64,000 nt of DNA from positions 372,001-436,000 of the forward strand of contig NZ_AUUA01000002.1 of the NCBI RefSeq assembly GCF_000439085.1, in the 5' to 3' direction. Position numbers and translations under genes: made by a program. Under the pieces are notes generated by a model, which saw only the letters and a program-made list of their open reading frames with translations, had not been told where the DNA came from and ran no database searches. Source of the stretch: Leminorella grimontii ATCC 33999 = DSM 5078. GTDB taxonomy: Bacteria; Pseudomonadota; Gammaproteobacteria; Enterobacterales; Enterobacteriaceae. This document shows positions 10,432 through 19,937 of this stretch, piece after piece; position 1 is the first letter of the stretch, and each line of letters opens with the position of its first letter.

Positions 10432-10743
10432 TTATTGCTCCTCGGGCGCTTTTTCCTTCGAACTCACCCCATAAATAACCCCATCCACCGGCAGCAGCAC
10501 GGTATCCAGCACAAAGCTAAACGGCAGATCGAGAATAATAAACGGTTTCGCAATACCGTGGCTTATGCACCCCATTGCAGCAACGCCGCCCGCGCCGCAC
10601 TGGTAGTTAAGCTCTCTTACCGACTCTCGCACGCCGGGGTAAACGTAATATTCGTCATATTTATCAGAGCGGGTAATAATGCTGCTGCACCCAGAAAGAA
10701 AAAGCGTCGTCAGTAAAATACCGTTAGTTATCAAAAATCTCAT
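10432..10743 (-). CDS. YceK/YidQ-family lipoprotein
   Basis: This is a 103-residue predicted lipoprotein with a short signal peptide and the lipobox LSGC at residues 16-19, so the mature chain starts at Cys19. The rest follows the YceK/YidQ (DUF1375) pattern: YVYPGVRE in the middle, then PFIILDLPFSFVLDTVLLPVD near the end. These proteins are small envelope lipoproteins without a known activity. It is read alone, leftwards, and no terminator stands out. Confidence 0.8.
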   Translation of the reverse strand: MRFLITNGILLTTLFLSGCSSIITRSDKYDEYYVYPGVRESVRELNYQCGAGGVAAMGCISHGIAKPFIILDLPFSFVLDTVLLPVDGVIYGVSSKEKAPEEQ

Positions 10744-11008
10744 GGTTAAATCCTTTTTACCCTATATGTCCTAATTTCTCTAACGCCCGATATTATAACC
10801 GACAAAAAAATCAGGAATGGAAATTAATGAGTTGCCAGATGTTTAGAAAAGTTAGCGTGTACTCACATCGATAGGCAACCGACAGGAACGTTTACGCCCA
10901 ACGCCTTGTTGAGTAATATTCCACCAAAGCATTTTATATTGGAAAACGGCGCGACCTACGGGCATTCAGCCGCCTCCCGCCACAGCTCGAAACATGGAAG
11001 AACATCAT

Positions 11009-12352
11009 ATGGCCCTTTACCGCATCAATAAACGCGCTCTCGCTTCATTCGCCCTGCTTTGCCTGACCGCCTGTTCGCCATCGGACAAACAGGACACCAG
11101 AGCCATCGACTCCCAGTCGCTTATCCCGGTGTGCGTCTCCTGGGATCAAACCTACTGCGGATTGTTAAATCGAAACGGTGAACAGGTTGCGCCCCCAATT
11201 TACCGTTCACTTTATAACCAACCCGACGTTTGGATTGGCGCTCGTCATGACGGCAAAACCGACGTGTTTGATCTTCAGGGCAAGCCGCTGGGGCAAATTC
11301 ACAATTCAAGCATCCATAAGCTCGGCGACGGTATACTCGTTGACGACAATAAGCACTTCTATCGCTACGATGGAAGCGAAATTCCGGTAGAAAATAATAG
11401 CGTGCAGTTCATCGGTTCAATGTCGGAAGGGCTAATCCGCGCCACTGCCCAAGACTCACGGCAAAAATATAAATCCGGCTACGTGGATATGAACCTGCAG
11501 TGGGTTGTTCCGCCCACGTACGATTCTGTGAGTAAATTCCACGAGGGCTTTGCGGAAGCCTTTGTCGGCGATCAAGACCACCGAAAAATCACCCTTATCG
11601 ATAAAACCGGAAAAATGCGTACCCCGCTGATACCCGGCGTCCGGCTGTTTTGGCTGTATGGCAACAAGTGGCTTCGTTGGACGGGAGAGCCCTACAGGGA
11701 AAAGTCAGACCTTATCGACACCACCGGCCAGGTCCTTATCAGCAATATTTCCACCGTGACCAAAGAAAAAGGCGCCCGCATCGTGCCTTACTTTCAAGAA
11801 GGCAAATGCGGCCTGCTGGATCTTGAGACGCTGAAAGAAACCCCCGTCGCTTCGGCAGACTGTAACTATTCCGGTGATTTTAGCGACGGCGTGGTCTGGA
11901 TATCCGGAAAAAAGGGCAATGACTTCTACTCGCCTAAAAGCTGGCTGCTCGTTAACCAGCAGGGGCAGACGCTGTTTGAGGCCGACTACCGCGCTCCGCA
12001 GCCGTTCTATCAGGGGTTCTCCGTCGTACGAAACCAAAGCAACGGCTATGGCGTTATTGATAAAAGCAACCGCGTCGTCTTCCCGCTTGAATACGAAGAT
12101 ATTAAAACGCCGTGGCTAACCGTAGCGCAAACGCCAAACTTCGGCGACGTATGGTGGTTTAGCAAAAAGGACGCGCCGGACACCCAGCAGCTAATGAGCA
12201 GCAGCGGGAAACTCATCGCCACCGTGCAGCATCGCGTCGTGCAGAAAAAAGGAGAACCGTGCGACAGCTATAGCGGCGGCATTGACATCGTCACCGACGC
12301 CAAGGGCAAGCGCCTGTGGGAAAAGGAACGGCTTGAGGTCTGCCGGCGCTAA
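11009..12352 (+). CDS. WG-repeat lipoprotein
   Basis: This is a 447-residue predicted lipoprotein. I place the start at MALYRINKR, with GGAAGA eight bases upstream, rather than five codons earlier. A lipobox LTAC ends the signal peptide. The mature part is built of WG-type beta repeats, seen as CGLLNRNGEQVAPPIY, GYVDMNLQWVVPPTYD, KCGLLDLETLKE and GYGVIDKSNRVVFPLEYED, each a Gly-hydrophobic-Asp/Asn strand pair. The function is unknown; such repeats probably serve protein binding at the envelope. A hairpin terminator follows directly, so it is probably monocistronic. Confidence 0.8.
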   Translation: MALYRINKRALASFALLCLTACSPSDKQDTRAIDSQSLIPVCVSWDQTYCGLLNRNGEQVAPPIYRSLYNQPDVWIGARHDGKTDVFDLQGKPLGQIHNSSIHKLGDGILVDDNKHFYRYDGSEIPVENNSVQFIGSMSEGLIRATAQDSRQKYKSGYVDMNLQWVVPPTYDSVSKFHEGFAEAFVGDQDHRKITLIDKTGKMRTPLIPGVRLFWLYGNKWLRWTGEPYREKSDLIDTTGQVLISNISTVTKEKGARIVPYFQEGKCGLLDLETLKETPVASADCNYSGDFSDGVVWISGKKGNDFYSPKSWLLVNQQGQTLFEADYRAPQPFYQGFSVVRNQSNGYGVIDKSNRVVFPLEYEDIKTPWLTVAQTPNFGDVWWFSKKDAPDTQQLMSSSGKLIATVQHRVVQKKGEPCDSYSGGIDIVTDAKGKRLWEKERLEVCRR

Positions 12353-12361
12353 TCCGTTAAC

Positions 12362-12390
12362 GCAGCGGCGCGCCAACGCCGCTGCCCTTT
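12362..12390 (+). terminator. Terminator after the WG-repeat gene
   Basis: GCAGCGGCG / CGCCGCTGC form a 9-bp GC stem with a six-base loop, followed by CCTTTTC. It lies between convergent genes and may serve both directions. Confidence 0.7.
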
Positions 12391-12418
12391 TCACCCTCAA
12401 TAGTTGATAGAACGCCTG

Positions 12419-12805
12419 CTACTTCGGCAGCTCAAACATCATCCCGTTGCCAAAGCTCCAGTCCTCAGGGTGGGTGAACTGAATGACCACCATCACGTCA
12501 TCAGGCTCAATGCCTACCTCTGCGTGGAGCCGGGCGCTCAGCGCCTGATAAAGCGCGGCCTTTTGCTCGCGGCTTCGGGGCTTACCGGCCACGATGTGGA
12601 ACAAAATAAAGTCTTCCGAACGCTGGCCGGTCAAATAGCGAGGATGATACACCCGCCGCCCGGCGGGCAGCGCCTCAATAACCTGAAAGCGGTCGTCCTG
12701 CGGAACGGCGAACGTATCTACCAACGTCTGATGCAAAACGTCGGAGATCTGCTTTAGCCTGGCGTCGTCATATCCCTCACGCAGAATAATGCGGGTAAAA
12801 GGCAT
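12419..12805 (-). CDS. Tautomerase-superfamily protein
   Basis: This is a 128-residue protein. The start is set at MPFTRIILREGYDD because tautomerases use the N-terminal proline exposed after Met removal, and because GAGGAGG lies just upstream; the frame stays open 17 codons further but without support. The family catalyses keto-enol tautomerisation or related dehalogenation through Pro1. The ATG overlaps the stop of the preceding carboxymuconolactone decarboxylase-like gene (TGATG), so the two are coupled. The substrate is not evident. Pro1 is present; the remaining active-site residues were not assigned. Confidence 0.75.
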   Translation of the reverse strand: MPFTRIILREGYDDARLKQISDVLHQTLVDTFAVPQDDRFQVIEALPAGRRVYHPRYLTGQRSEDFILFHIVAGKPRSREQKAALYQALSARLHAEVGIEPDDVMVVIQFTHPEDWSFGNGMMFELPK

Positions 12806-13113
12806 CAGCGTTCCTCCTCGGGCAAGCACTCCAGCGCAGACACCGCAGCGGGCCAACCGGCGTAAAAAGCCAAGTGAGTGAACACTTCCACCATTTCATC
12901 GAGCCGAATGCCGTTTTGCTGTGCGAACTCGATGTGCCAAGGAAGCTGACGCGTTTTTCCCATTGCCGTCAGGGCGGCTAGCGTAACAAGGCTCCGTTCA
13001 CGCGGCGTAAGCGCGGTGCGCTGCCACAAATCTCCAAACAAGACGTCCTGAGTCAACTGCGCCAGCTTTGGCGCCAACTGTTGCAGCGTGTCGCGATCGA
13101 GAGAGCGAGTCAT
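12805..13113 (-). CDS. Carboxymuconolactone decarboxylase-family protein
   Basis: This is a 102-residue, helix-rich protein of the CMD/AhpD-like family. The core RERSLVTLAALTAMGKTRQLPWHIEFAQQNGI, followed by EMVEVFTHLAFYAGWPAAV, is the standard CMD motif. The CxxC pair of AhpD peroxidases is absent, so a decarboxylase-type or unknown activity is more likely than alkylhydroperoxidase. It is the first gene of a two-gene operon with the tautomerase and is divergent from a LysR regulator. The pair suggests processing of a small lactone or quinone-like compound; this is inference. Confidence 0.8.
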   Translation of the reverse strand: MTRSLDRDTLQQLAPKLAQLTQDVLFGDLWQRTALTPRERSLVTLAALTAMGKTRQLPWHIEFAQQNGIRLDEMVEVFTHLAFYAGWPAAVSALECLPEEER

Positions 13114-13210
13114 CGTATTTCTCCAGTTAACAGGTTGAAAACATCATCGCTCTGGAAAATACTTAAATAAATCGCAACATTTTGCACTCAGCGTTCAGGA
13201 TTTCGGGACG

Positions 13211-14077
13211 ATGACAGAAAAAAGCCCCCTCGCGCTCGACCTCGACGCCCTACGCAGTTTGGTATTCGGCATCGATTCCGGCAGCTTCGCCCTTGCGGCA
13301 CAGCGCCTGTACCGCTCCACTTCAGCGGTTAGCGCACAGCTAAAGAAGCTGGAGCAACAGTGCGGCACGCCGCTGTTGGAAAAACGGGGCCGGGGGTTAG
13401 GGCTGACGCCCAGCGGAGAAGTTCTGCTAAGCTATGCCCGCCGCCTATTGGCGCTCAACGATGAGGCGCTGCGCACAATTACTGGCGAGCGGCTGCAGGG
13501 AGAAGTCCACTTGGGCATGCAGGAAGACTTTGGCGAATCGCTGATGCCTGAAGTGCTCGGGCGCTTCAACCGCCAGCACCCAGGGCTTCGCATCACCGCG
13601 CGTGTCGATCGCAACCAGCCGCTGGTCGACGGCGTTCGACGGGGCGAGCTGGATCTGGCGTTGGCGTGGCACCATCAGGCGCTGCCTAACCCACCAATTG
13701 CCCAACTGCCGCTGCGCTGGATTGCGTTGCCGTCGCTGATTCTGGATCAAAGCGAGCCGCTGCCTTTGGTGCTGTTTGAAGCCCCCTGCCTGATGCGCAA
13801 CGCTGCGCTGGAAGCGCTAAACCACGCGGGCATCCCTTGGCGCGTGGCGTTCACCAGCCACAGCCTGAGCGGCATTTGGGCCGCCGTCAGCGCCGGGCTG
13901 GGTATTACCGTGCGAACCCGCATCGGCCTGCCGACCACGCTTACAACGCTCAACGACCCCGATCTTCCCGAACTGCCACAGATGGGCATCGCGCTGCTGG
14001 AGAGCAGCTCCAGTCCAAGCGACGCGGTGGCCCACCTGCGCCATCTTCTGCATACCGTCATTAAGGATGCGCTTTAG
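13211..14077 (+). CDS. LysR-family transcriptional regulator
   Basis: This is a 288-residue LysR-type regulator. The N-terminal winged helix-turn-helix spans about residues 10-70 (ALRSLVFGIDSGSFALAAQRLYRSTSAVSAQLKKLEQ), and the effector-binding domain begins near GEVHLGMQEDFGESLMP. It is transcribed divergently from the carboxymuconolactone decarboxylase/tautomerase pair across about 97 bp, the usual arrangement for a LysR protein controlling its neighbour. The inducer is unknown. Length and domain layout are normal. Confidence 0.88.
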   Translation: MTEKSPLALDLDALRSLVFGIDSGSFALAAQRLYRSTSAVSAQLKKLEQQCGTPLLEKRGRGLGLTPSGEVLLSYARRLLALNDEALRTITGERLQGEVHLGMQEDFGESLMPEVLGRFNRQHPGLRITARVDRNQPLVDGVRRGELDLALAWHHQALPNPPIAQLPLRWIALPSLILDQSEPLPLVLFEAPCLMRNAALEALNHAGIPWRVAFTSHSLSGIWAAVSAGLGITVRTRIGLPTTLTTLNDPDLPELPQMGIALLESSSSPSDAVAHLRHLLHTVIKDAL

Positions 14078-14362
14078 AGACTATTGATGAAAGCGCAATA
14101 TAGATTGCGCTCTTCAGAGAACCGTTATTATTGAGTAGGCAACGCCATATCGAATAAAAATATTAATACTTACCTATATATAGAAATAACTATCTTAAAG
14201 CCAAATGGCTCTCTTTGAATAAACAGATTAATTATATTAACGAAACCTTTACATTAGGCGTTCTTGTAATTTTACCTACCTCCTGTAAAATCTCGCTGTT
14301 AAAAAAAAACACCATTTAATTATTTAGCAAACTAAAACCAAGACGCAAGGAAAAGGACTCAC

Positions 14363-14767
14363 ATGGACAGAAGTAAATATTCACAAAAATGGCAGGATCG
14401 CTTCGCATTTTTCGATCAGTATGGTGCTCCTAACACGCCTGAATTTAAGGCTGCGCTGAAGGCAGAGACCTTCGGTCGTCGCATTCTTTTCAATATGAAC
14501 ATCATCGCGTTCTTCTTTGGCTTCATCTACTTTTTTGTATTAGGCCTGTGGAAAAAGAATCTCGTGCTATTCGGTATCGCTATGGGCGTCAGCATTGTTT
14601 TCACCATTGTTCAAATCGTGACCGGCCTTAACCTGCGCGGTGTGGACATGGGTCTCAACATCGCTCTCGCCTCAATGTGGGCACTGAGCGCCAACTACGC
14701 CTACTATCTAAAAGAAGTCAAAGGGCTGGACGGCTGGAACCCATTTGAAGGGATCCGCATGTTCTAA
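14363..14767 (+). CDS. DUF2628 membrane protein
   Basis: This is a 134-residue protein with an N-terminal cytoplasmic segment (KWQDRFAFFDQYG...FKAALK) and three or four hydrophobic stretches between about residues 45 and 115. The pattern matches DUF2628 proteins such as E. coli YigF, of unknown function. AAGGAAAAGGA precedes the ATG, and a strong terminator follows 33 bases after the stop, so it is probably a single-gene unit. The preceding 285 bp are AT-rich and presumably hold its promoter. Confidence 0.75.
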   Translation: MDRSKYSQKWQDRFAFFDQYGAPNTPEFKAALKAETFGRRILFNMNIIAFFFGFIYFFVLGLWKKNLVLFGIAMGVSIVFTIVQIVTGLNLRGVDMGLNIALASMWALSANYAYYLKEVKGLDGWNPFEGIRMF

Positions 14768-14800
14768 GCGCAATATAATGCGTTCGAAGTAGTATATCTT

Positions 14801-14828
14801 AGCCCGCCATTCGGCGGGCTTTCTATTA
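14801..14828 (+). terminator. Terminator after the DUF2628 gene
   Basis: AGCCCGCC / GGCGGGCT form an 8-bp GC stem with an ATTC tetraloop, followed by TTCTATTATT. Confidence 0.85.
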
Positions 14829-15119
14829 TTAAGAATAAATTTTTTATTATTAAACCCTCTCTTTTTGTCATTATAAACAAATAAGAATAAATAATTTAAC
14901 GCTGCATTAATAAATCCCCCTTTTTATTTATTCACCCGTATAAATTCGCTTCCGATTATCATCGTAACGCCTCTTCATTCACGGTTCCATTCATCACGAA
15001 ACGTGTTTATCGCCTGCACGGTTGCCGCCTTAATCAACGATTTTTCGAGTGCTAATATCCCTACGGTTCCTCTGGCTATTTCTGTCTTTTTTGTTTTAAC
15101 CGCATGATGGATAGCAACC
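14829..15119. other. AT-rich gap upstream of the DASS transporter
   Basis: Together with the terminator before it, this makes a gene-free stretch of about 350 bp. It is strongly A+T-rich up to about 14945 and mixed afterwards. It must hold the promoter of the transporter, but I could not choose a -35/-10 pair with confidence. I see no small gene or repeat. Confidence 0.4.
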
Positions 15120-16574
15120 ATGAAAAACTATATAAAAATACTTATGCCGTTTCTGGCAGCGCTGATTATCAGCCTGCTTCCCGTACCCACCGGGCTGGCG
15201 CCGCACGCCTGGTACTTCTTCGCCATTTTCTGCGGCTGCATTATTGGGTTAATCTTCGAACCGCTGCCGGGCTCGGTCATCGGCCTTATCAGCGTGGTGG
15301 CGACCGCCATGTTGGCCCAGCACGCGCTCTTCTCGCCGGAGCAGCTTGCCGCGCCGAAGTTTAACTGGCCGGACAAAGCGCTAGCCTGGGCAATTTCCGG
15401 CTTTTCCAACACCACCGTCTGGCTTATCTTCGGCGCGTTCATGTTCGCCATGGGCTACAGCAAGACGGGGCTTGGCAGGCGCATCGCCCTGTGGTTGGTT
15501 AAAGCGCTAGGTAAGCGCACGCTTACGCTGGGCTACGCCATCATGCTGTCTGACGTGCTGCTGGCACCCTTTACGCCGTCCAACACCGCCCGCAGCGGCG
15601 GGATTATTTTCCCTATCATCAGCAACCTGCCGCCGCTTTACGACTCCAAGCCCAACGACCCAAGCATGAAGCGCATCGGCACCTACCTGATGTGGGTCGC
15701 CATAGCCGCCACCTGCGTCACTAGCACGCTGTTTATGACCGCGCTGGCCACCAATACGCTTTCCATTGGCCTGGTTGAGGGCATCACCGGCATACGGCTA
15801 AGCTGGGGCGAGTGGTTTTCCGTCACCGCGCCTGCCGGCATCCTGCTTCTTCTGCTGGTACCGCTGCTAAGCTACTGGCTGTGCCCGCCCGAAATCAAAA
15901 AGGGCAATTCCATTCCAAATTGGGCGGCCGCAGAGCTACAGGCAATGGGGAAAATCAGCCGTAACGAAATCCTGCTGCTTATCGCCGTCTTCTGCGCGCT
16001 GCTGCTGTGGATTGTCGGCGGGTCGTTTATCTCGACCGCGATGGTAGGGCTTTTGGTGCTGGCGGCGCTGCTCATTCTCGACGTTATCAAGTGGAACGAC
16101 GTGCTTTCCAACACCACCGCCTGGAGCACGCTGGTGTGGTACGCCACCCTGATGGCGATGGCGAACGCGCTGAAAAACGTCGGCTTCGTCGGCTGGTTCG
16201 GCGGCATCATGTCCTCCCACATGCAGGACGTTTCGCCGACGATAGCTATGGTGCTGCTCACCTGCGTCTACTACTTCCTACACTACCTGTTCGCCAGCTC
16301 CTCAGCCCACGCCACCGCGCTGCTGCCGGTGATCCTCGCCGTCGCCGCCGGCATGCCGGGTATCAATATGCATCAGTTCGTTCTTCTGCTGCTGCCGGTG
16401 GCGGGGCTGATGGGCATCATTACGCCTTATGGAACGGGGCCCAGCCCGGTTTATTTCGGCGGCGGCTACCTGCCCAGCGCGCTGTGGTGGAAGCTCGGCG
16501 CCGCCTTCGGCGTCCTGTTCCTGGCCGTCTGGCTGCTTGTCACTCTGCCGTGGCTGACGTTTTTACAAAGCTGA
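15120..16574 (+). CDS. DASS-family anion transporter (CitT/TtdT-like)
   Basis: This is a 484-residue polytopic inner-membrane carrier of the divalent anion:sodium symporter family. The N-terminus resembles CitT and TtdT, and the two family signatures are present: APFTPSNTARSGGIIFPI in the first half and TPYGTGPSPVYFGGGYLP near the end, both forming the substrate/cation-binding hairpin tips. The close match to TtdT-type antiporters suggests exchange of citrate, tartrate or another dicarboxylate for succinate, but the substrate cannot be fixed from sequence. It is monocistronic, with a bidirectional terminator after it. Confidence 0.88.
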   Translation: MKNYIKILMPFLAALIISLLPVPTGLAPHAWYFFAIFCGCIIGLIFEPLPGSVIGLISVVATAMLAQHALFSPEQLAAPKFNWPDKALAWAISGFSNTTVWLIFGAFMFAMGYSKTGLGRRIALWLVKALGKRTLTLGYAIMLSDVLLAPFTPSNTARSGGIIFPIISNLPPLYDSKPNDPSMKRIGTYLMWVAIAATCVTSTLFMTALATNTLSIGLVEGITGIRLSWGEWFSVTAPAGILLLLLVPLLSYWLCPPEIKKGNSIPNWAAAELQAMGKISRNEILLLIAVFCALLLWIVGGSFISTAMVGLLVLAALLILDVIKWNDVLSNTTAWSTLVWYATLMAMANALKNVGFVGWFGGIMSSHMQDVSPTIAMVLLTCVYYFLHYLFASSSAHATALLPVILAVAAGMPGINMHQFVLLLLPVAGLMGIITPYGTGPSPVYFGGGYLPSALWWKLGAAFGVLFLAVWLLVTLPWLTFLQS

Positions 16575-16587
16575 CGCTGGATATGAA

Positions 16588-16620
16588 AAAGGCCCGCGGG
16601 GTAAACCGCGGGCCTTTGTT
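16588..16620. terminator. Bidirectional terminator between convergent genes
   Basis: AAAGGCCCGCGG / CCGCGGGCCTTT form a 12-bp stem with a GGTAAA loop. Flanking A and T runs let it work for both the DASS gene and the OPT gene, which converge here. Confidence 0.9.
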
Positions 16621-16637
16621 ATTTAAAGCTGGGTTAG

Positions 16638-18731
16638 CTATTTCGCCTTCAGCGCACCCATCACGCGGCGGACGAACGTCAGGCAGACGATGACGAACAC
16701 CGCCAGACCCAGAAGCTGCTCAACCGCGCCCGAGTCGCCGAAAATCGGCGTCAGCCATGACGTAATCGCCAGCGGCGCGTCGCTGCCGCCGTTGCTGATG
16801 CTGATAACGATCAGTACCGCCAGCGCAACGCCCACCAGGCTCTCGCCGACGATCAGGCCAGAGGCGATAAGCGCGCCTTTACGCTCCACTTTCTTGTACA
16901 TTTCGTGGAAATCGGCATTCTGCGCGCGAGCGCGCTTTTTCACCAGCACCGTCACAACCCACGACAGCACGGAACCGATAATCAGCGGCGCAGTAATGGA
17001 CGGAGGCAGATAGATGCCCATACCGACGGCCAGCGCAGGCAGACGCAGCCTGCTGCCGCTTTTGGTCAGCAGTAGGTCAATTACGATCGCTACGGCGCCG
17101 ACGCCCAGGCCGATGAAAATCATCGTCCACTCAAGCTGATGGGAGAAGATGCCCTTAGCGATAGTGGTCATCAACGTTGCCTGCGGGGCCGCCAAAACCT
17201 GGCTCAGGTCCATGTTCGGACGTGGCGTCGCGCCGGCAAAGCCGTAGGCGTTATACAGCACTTCCAGCACGGGAGAGATAACCGCCGCGCCGACTACGCA
17301 GCCGATCAAAAGCGCTACCTGCTGACGCCACGGCGTCGCTTTTACCAGATAGCCGGTCTTCAGATCCTGCAGGTTGTCGTTGGAAATCGTGGCGATCGCA
17401 AGCACCGCGCTGGTAGTGAAAATCGCCAGCGCCGTAGCAAAGTTAGTGCCCTGCGGGGTTTCCAGCATGCCGTTCAGGCCGCCCAAAAACAGCAGCAGCA
17501 GGGAGATCACGGTAATGGCGATGATGCCGATGCCGGAGATCGGGCTTGCGGAGGAACCGACCAGACCAGCCATGTAGCCACAGGCCGCAGCCACCATAAA
17601 GCCGATCAGAAAGGCGAAAATCACCGACGCCAGCACCAGCCCCCAGGCGACAGTTTGCGACAGGCCGCTGTCGGCAACGAACGAATAGAACGTGCCGATA
17701 AGCACCAGGAACATCACCACGCTGATGAGCAGCACCACCTTCGGCGACAGATCCAGCTCCGTTCTGGGGATCGTCACGCTGCCGTTTTTCACGTTCAGCG
17801 CCCGCAGCGAAGTCCGCATGCCCTCGATAATCGGCTTGACCAGCGTCAGCAGCGTCCAGATAGCGGCGATGGCCAGCGTGCCTGCGCCGATAAAGCGCAC
17901 GTTGTTCTTCCAAAGCCCCATCGCGAAACCGCTGATTGAGGTGCCGTCAGGGATGTCCGCACCCGAACTTAAAATCGGCACGGCCACGCCCCAGGCGATA
18001 AGCGTACCAATAAGGATGGCGATCCCTGCCGCGATGCCGATAAGGTAACCGGCGCTCAGCAGCGCCAGAGAAAAGCCGACCGGCACCTGAAAAATAGCCC
18101 GGCCTTGAGTAAACCAGTAGCTGGCGCTATCGGACAATACGCGCAGGCCGTTGGTGGCAAAGCTGACGACGGAAGCGATAGCGCCGCCGAAGAGAATGTC
18201 GCGAAATCCGCTGTCTTTCTCGACCGCATCGTCGGCATGGTGGCTAGCGCTCACCAGCCTGTCGTTCTCGTCAATATAGTCGTCACAGCCCGCTTTGAGG
18301 ATTTCCGCCGCGGCTACGCCTTCCGGGTAGGGCAGCTTGCTTTTTACCACCATCGCATGGCGCAAGGGGATAGAAAACACGACGCCCAGCATACCGCCAG
18401 CGGAGCAGATGAGCAGCGTTTGCCAGAACGGGAAGCTGTTCCAGTAGCCGATCATTAAAAGCCCGGGCAGGATGAAGATCACCGACGAAAGCGTACCGGC
18501 CGCCGACGCCTGCGTCTGCACCATGTTGTTCTCTAAAATGTTGGAGTTAGAGAAGAAGCGCAGCACCGCCATAGAGATAACGGCGGCAGGGATAGCCGAT
18601 GAAAAGGTAAGCCCCACCTTTAGCCCTAAATAGACGTTTGATGCGGTGAATACCACGGTGATAAGCGCCCCGATGATAATCCCGCGGAGCGTAAGCTCCC
18701 GAATATGAGATGTATTTTCCATAAGATTCAT
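16638..18731 (-). CDS. OPT-family oligopeptide transporter
   Basis: This is a 697-residue inner-membrane protein with about 14-16 hydrophobic segments. ELTLRGIIIGALITVVFTASNVYLGLKVG at the N-terminus and the later VGSSASPISGIGI segment are characteristic of the bacterial OPT branch, proton-coupled importers of small peptides or metal-chelate complexes. The loop FHEMYKKVERKGALIASG is also family-typical. It is read alone and ends at the shared terminator. The upstream 280 bp are AT-rich and presumably hold its promoter. The actual substrate is unknown. Confidence 0.9.
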   Translation of the reverse strand: MNLMENTSHIRELTLRGIIIGALITVVFTASNVYLGLKVGLTFSSAIPAAVISMAVLRFFSNSNILENNMVQTQASAAGTLSSVIFILPGLLMIGYWNSFPFWQTLLICSAGGMLGVVFSIPLRHAMVVKSKLPYPEGVAAAEILKAGCDDYIDENDRLVSASHHADDAVEKDSGFRDILFGGAIASVVSFATNGLRVLSDSASYWFTQGRAIFQVPVGFSLALLSAGYLIGIAAGIAILIGTLIAWGVAVPILSSGADIPDGTSISGFAMGLWKNNVRFIGAGTLAIAAIWTLLTLVKPIIEGMRTSLRALNVKNGSVTIPRTELDLSPKVVLLISVVMFLVLIGTFYSFVADSGLSQTVAWGLVLASVIFAFLIGFMVAAACGYMAGLVGSSASPISGIGIIAITVISLLLLFLGGLNGMLETPQGTNFATALAIFTTSAVLAIATISNDNLQDLKTGYLVKATPWRQQVALLIGCVVGAAVISPVLEVLYNAYGFAGATPRPNMDLSQVLAAPQATLMTTIAKGIFSHQLEWTMIFIGLGVGAVAIVIDLLLTKSGSRLRLPALAVGMGIYLPPSITAPLIIGSVLSWVVTVLVKKRARAQNADFHEMYKKVERKGALIASGLIVGESLVGVALAVLIVISISNGGSDAPLAITSWLTPIFGDSGAVEQLLGLAVFVIVCLTFVRRVMGALKAK

Positions 18732-19012
18732 GTTGTTAGCTTGCTAGTGTTATTTTTTATGCGGCACAGAGGTCTCTGTGTCCGCACTATTAAGTATTGG
18801 ACAAATCAATGTGTCTTGATTTGAATGGGGCGATTATAGCGGAATAATGGTTACACGACTGCTACTTATTTAACGAAAATAAGCATAAACGGCTGGATTT
18901 TAAGCAACAATTTGTCACAAATTACTAAAACATGCGTCTCAATAAAACATTATGTTGGCGATTTCTAATTAATTTCAAAGGGTAATTCTCCGGGGCGGGG
19001 AGAAAGCGCGCT

Positions 19013-19858
19013 TCACCCCAAGCGCGTAAGCACTACGCCCGCGACAATCGTCAGGCCCGCCAGCATGCGCATGCGGCTTAAGGGCTCCTTAAGCCACCAC
19101 ACCGAAATCACCATGGCGAAAAGCACGCTGGTTTCGCGCAGCGCCGCCACCAGCGCGATCGGCGCCTGACTCATCGCCCAGATAACGATGCCGTACGACA
19201 GCAGCGACATCGTGCCGCCAAGCAGCCCCGGCCGCCAGTGCCGCCGAATTTTAGGCCATCCCGCCGAGCGGTAGCGAACAAAGAGGATAAACGTCATCAC
19301 CACGCCGTTAATGGCAAACAGCCACAGCGTATAGGCGACGGGATTGAGGCTGGCGCGCGAACCCGCGCCGTCGGACAGGGTATAGCTTGCGGTAAACATG
19401 GCGGTAACCAGCGCGTATACCAGCGTTTGGCCGCTCATCCTGATAGCGCTTTTACGCCCCGCCAGCGCCATCATCAATACGCCGCTCACCAATAAAAGCG
19501 CGCCGATGGTCCCCATAAGCGGGGGCACCTCGCTTAATATCAGCCAGCTCAGCAGCGCCGCCAGCACGGGCGCACTGCCCCGTGCGATAGGATACACCTG
19601 GCCTAAATCGCCGCTGGCGTAGGCCCGGCTTAGAAACAGGCAGTAGCCGGTGTGAAACAGCATCGACAGGGCGAGCCAAGGTAGTGATGCTACCGAGGGC
19701 ATACCAAAAAACGGCAGGCAGACAACCGATACCAGGCCGGAAAAAACGGCCACCAGCGCAACGCCTAAAAACCGGTCCTCGCCGAACTTTACGATCGCAT
19801 TCCACCCTGCATGAAACAGGGCGGCGGCTAAAACGGCAAGAAAAAGCAGGGTGGTCAT
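19013..19858 (-). CDS. EamA/DMT-family transporter
   Basis: This is a 281-residue protein with ten predicted membrane segments in two repeated EamA halves, the second beginning near residue 145. The motif pair RGSAPVLAALLSWLILSE and LRETSVLFAMVISVWWLKEPLS marks the drug/metabolite transporter superfamily, mostly exporters or amino-acid and sugar-metabolite carriers. It follows the dms chaperone gene on the same strand after 79 bp and could be in its transcript. The substrate is not predictable. Confidence 0.85.
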   Translation of the reverse strand: MTTLLFLAVLAAALFHAGWNAIVKFGEDRFLGVALVAVFSGLVSVVCLPFFGMPSVASLPWLALSMLFHTGYCLFLSRAYASGDLGQVYPIARGSAPVLAALLSWLILSEVPPLMGTIGALLLVSGVLMMALAGRKSAIRMSGQTLVYALVTAMFTASYTLSDGAGSRASLNPVAYTLWLFAINGVVMTFILFVRYRSAGWPKIRRHWRPGLLGGTMSLLSYGIVIWAMSQAPIALVAALRETSVLFAMVISVWWLKEPLSRMRMLAGLTIVAGVVLTRLG

Positions 19859-19937
19859 CGGCGCGTCCGTCTGAAAGCGTTTTTTATCTTAGGGCATCAT
19901 ATCCGACGAGCCTCGGATAAGCCATTGACCCGTGGGT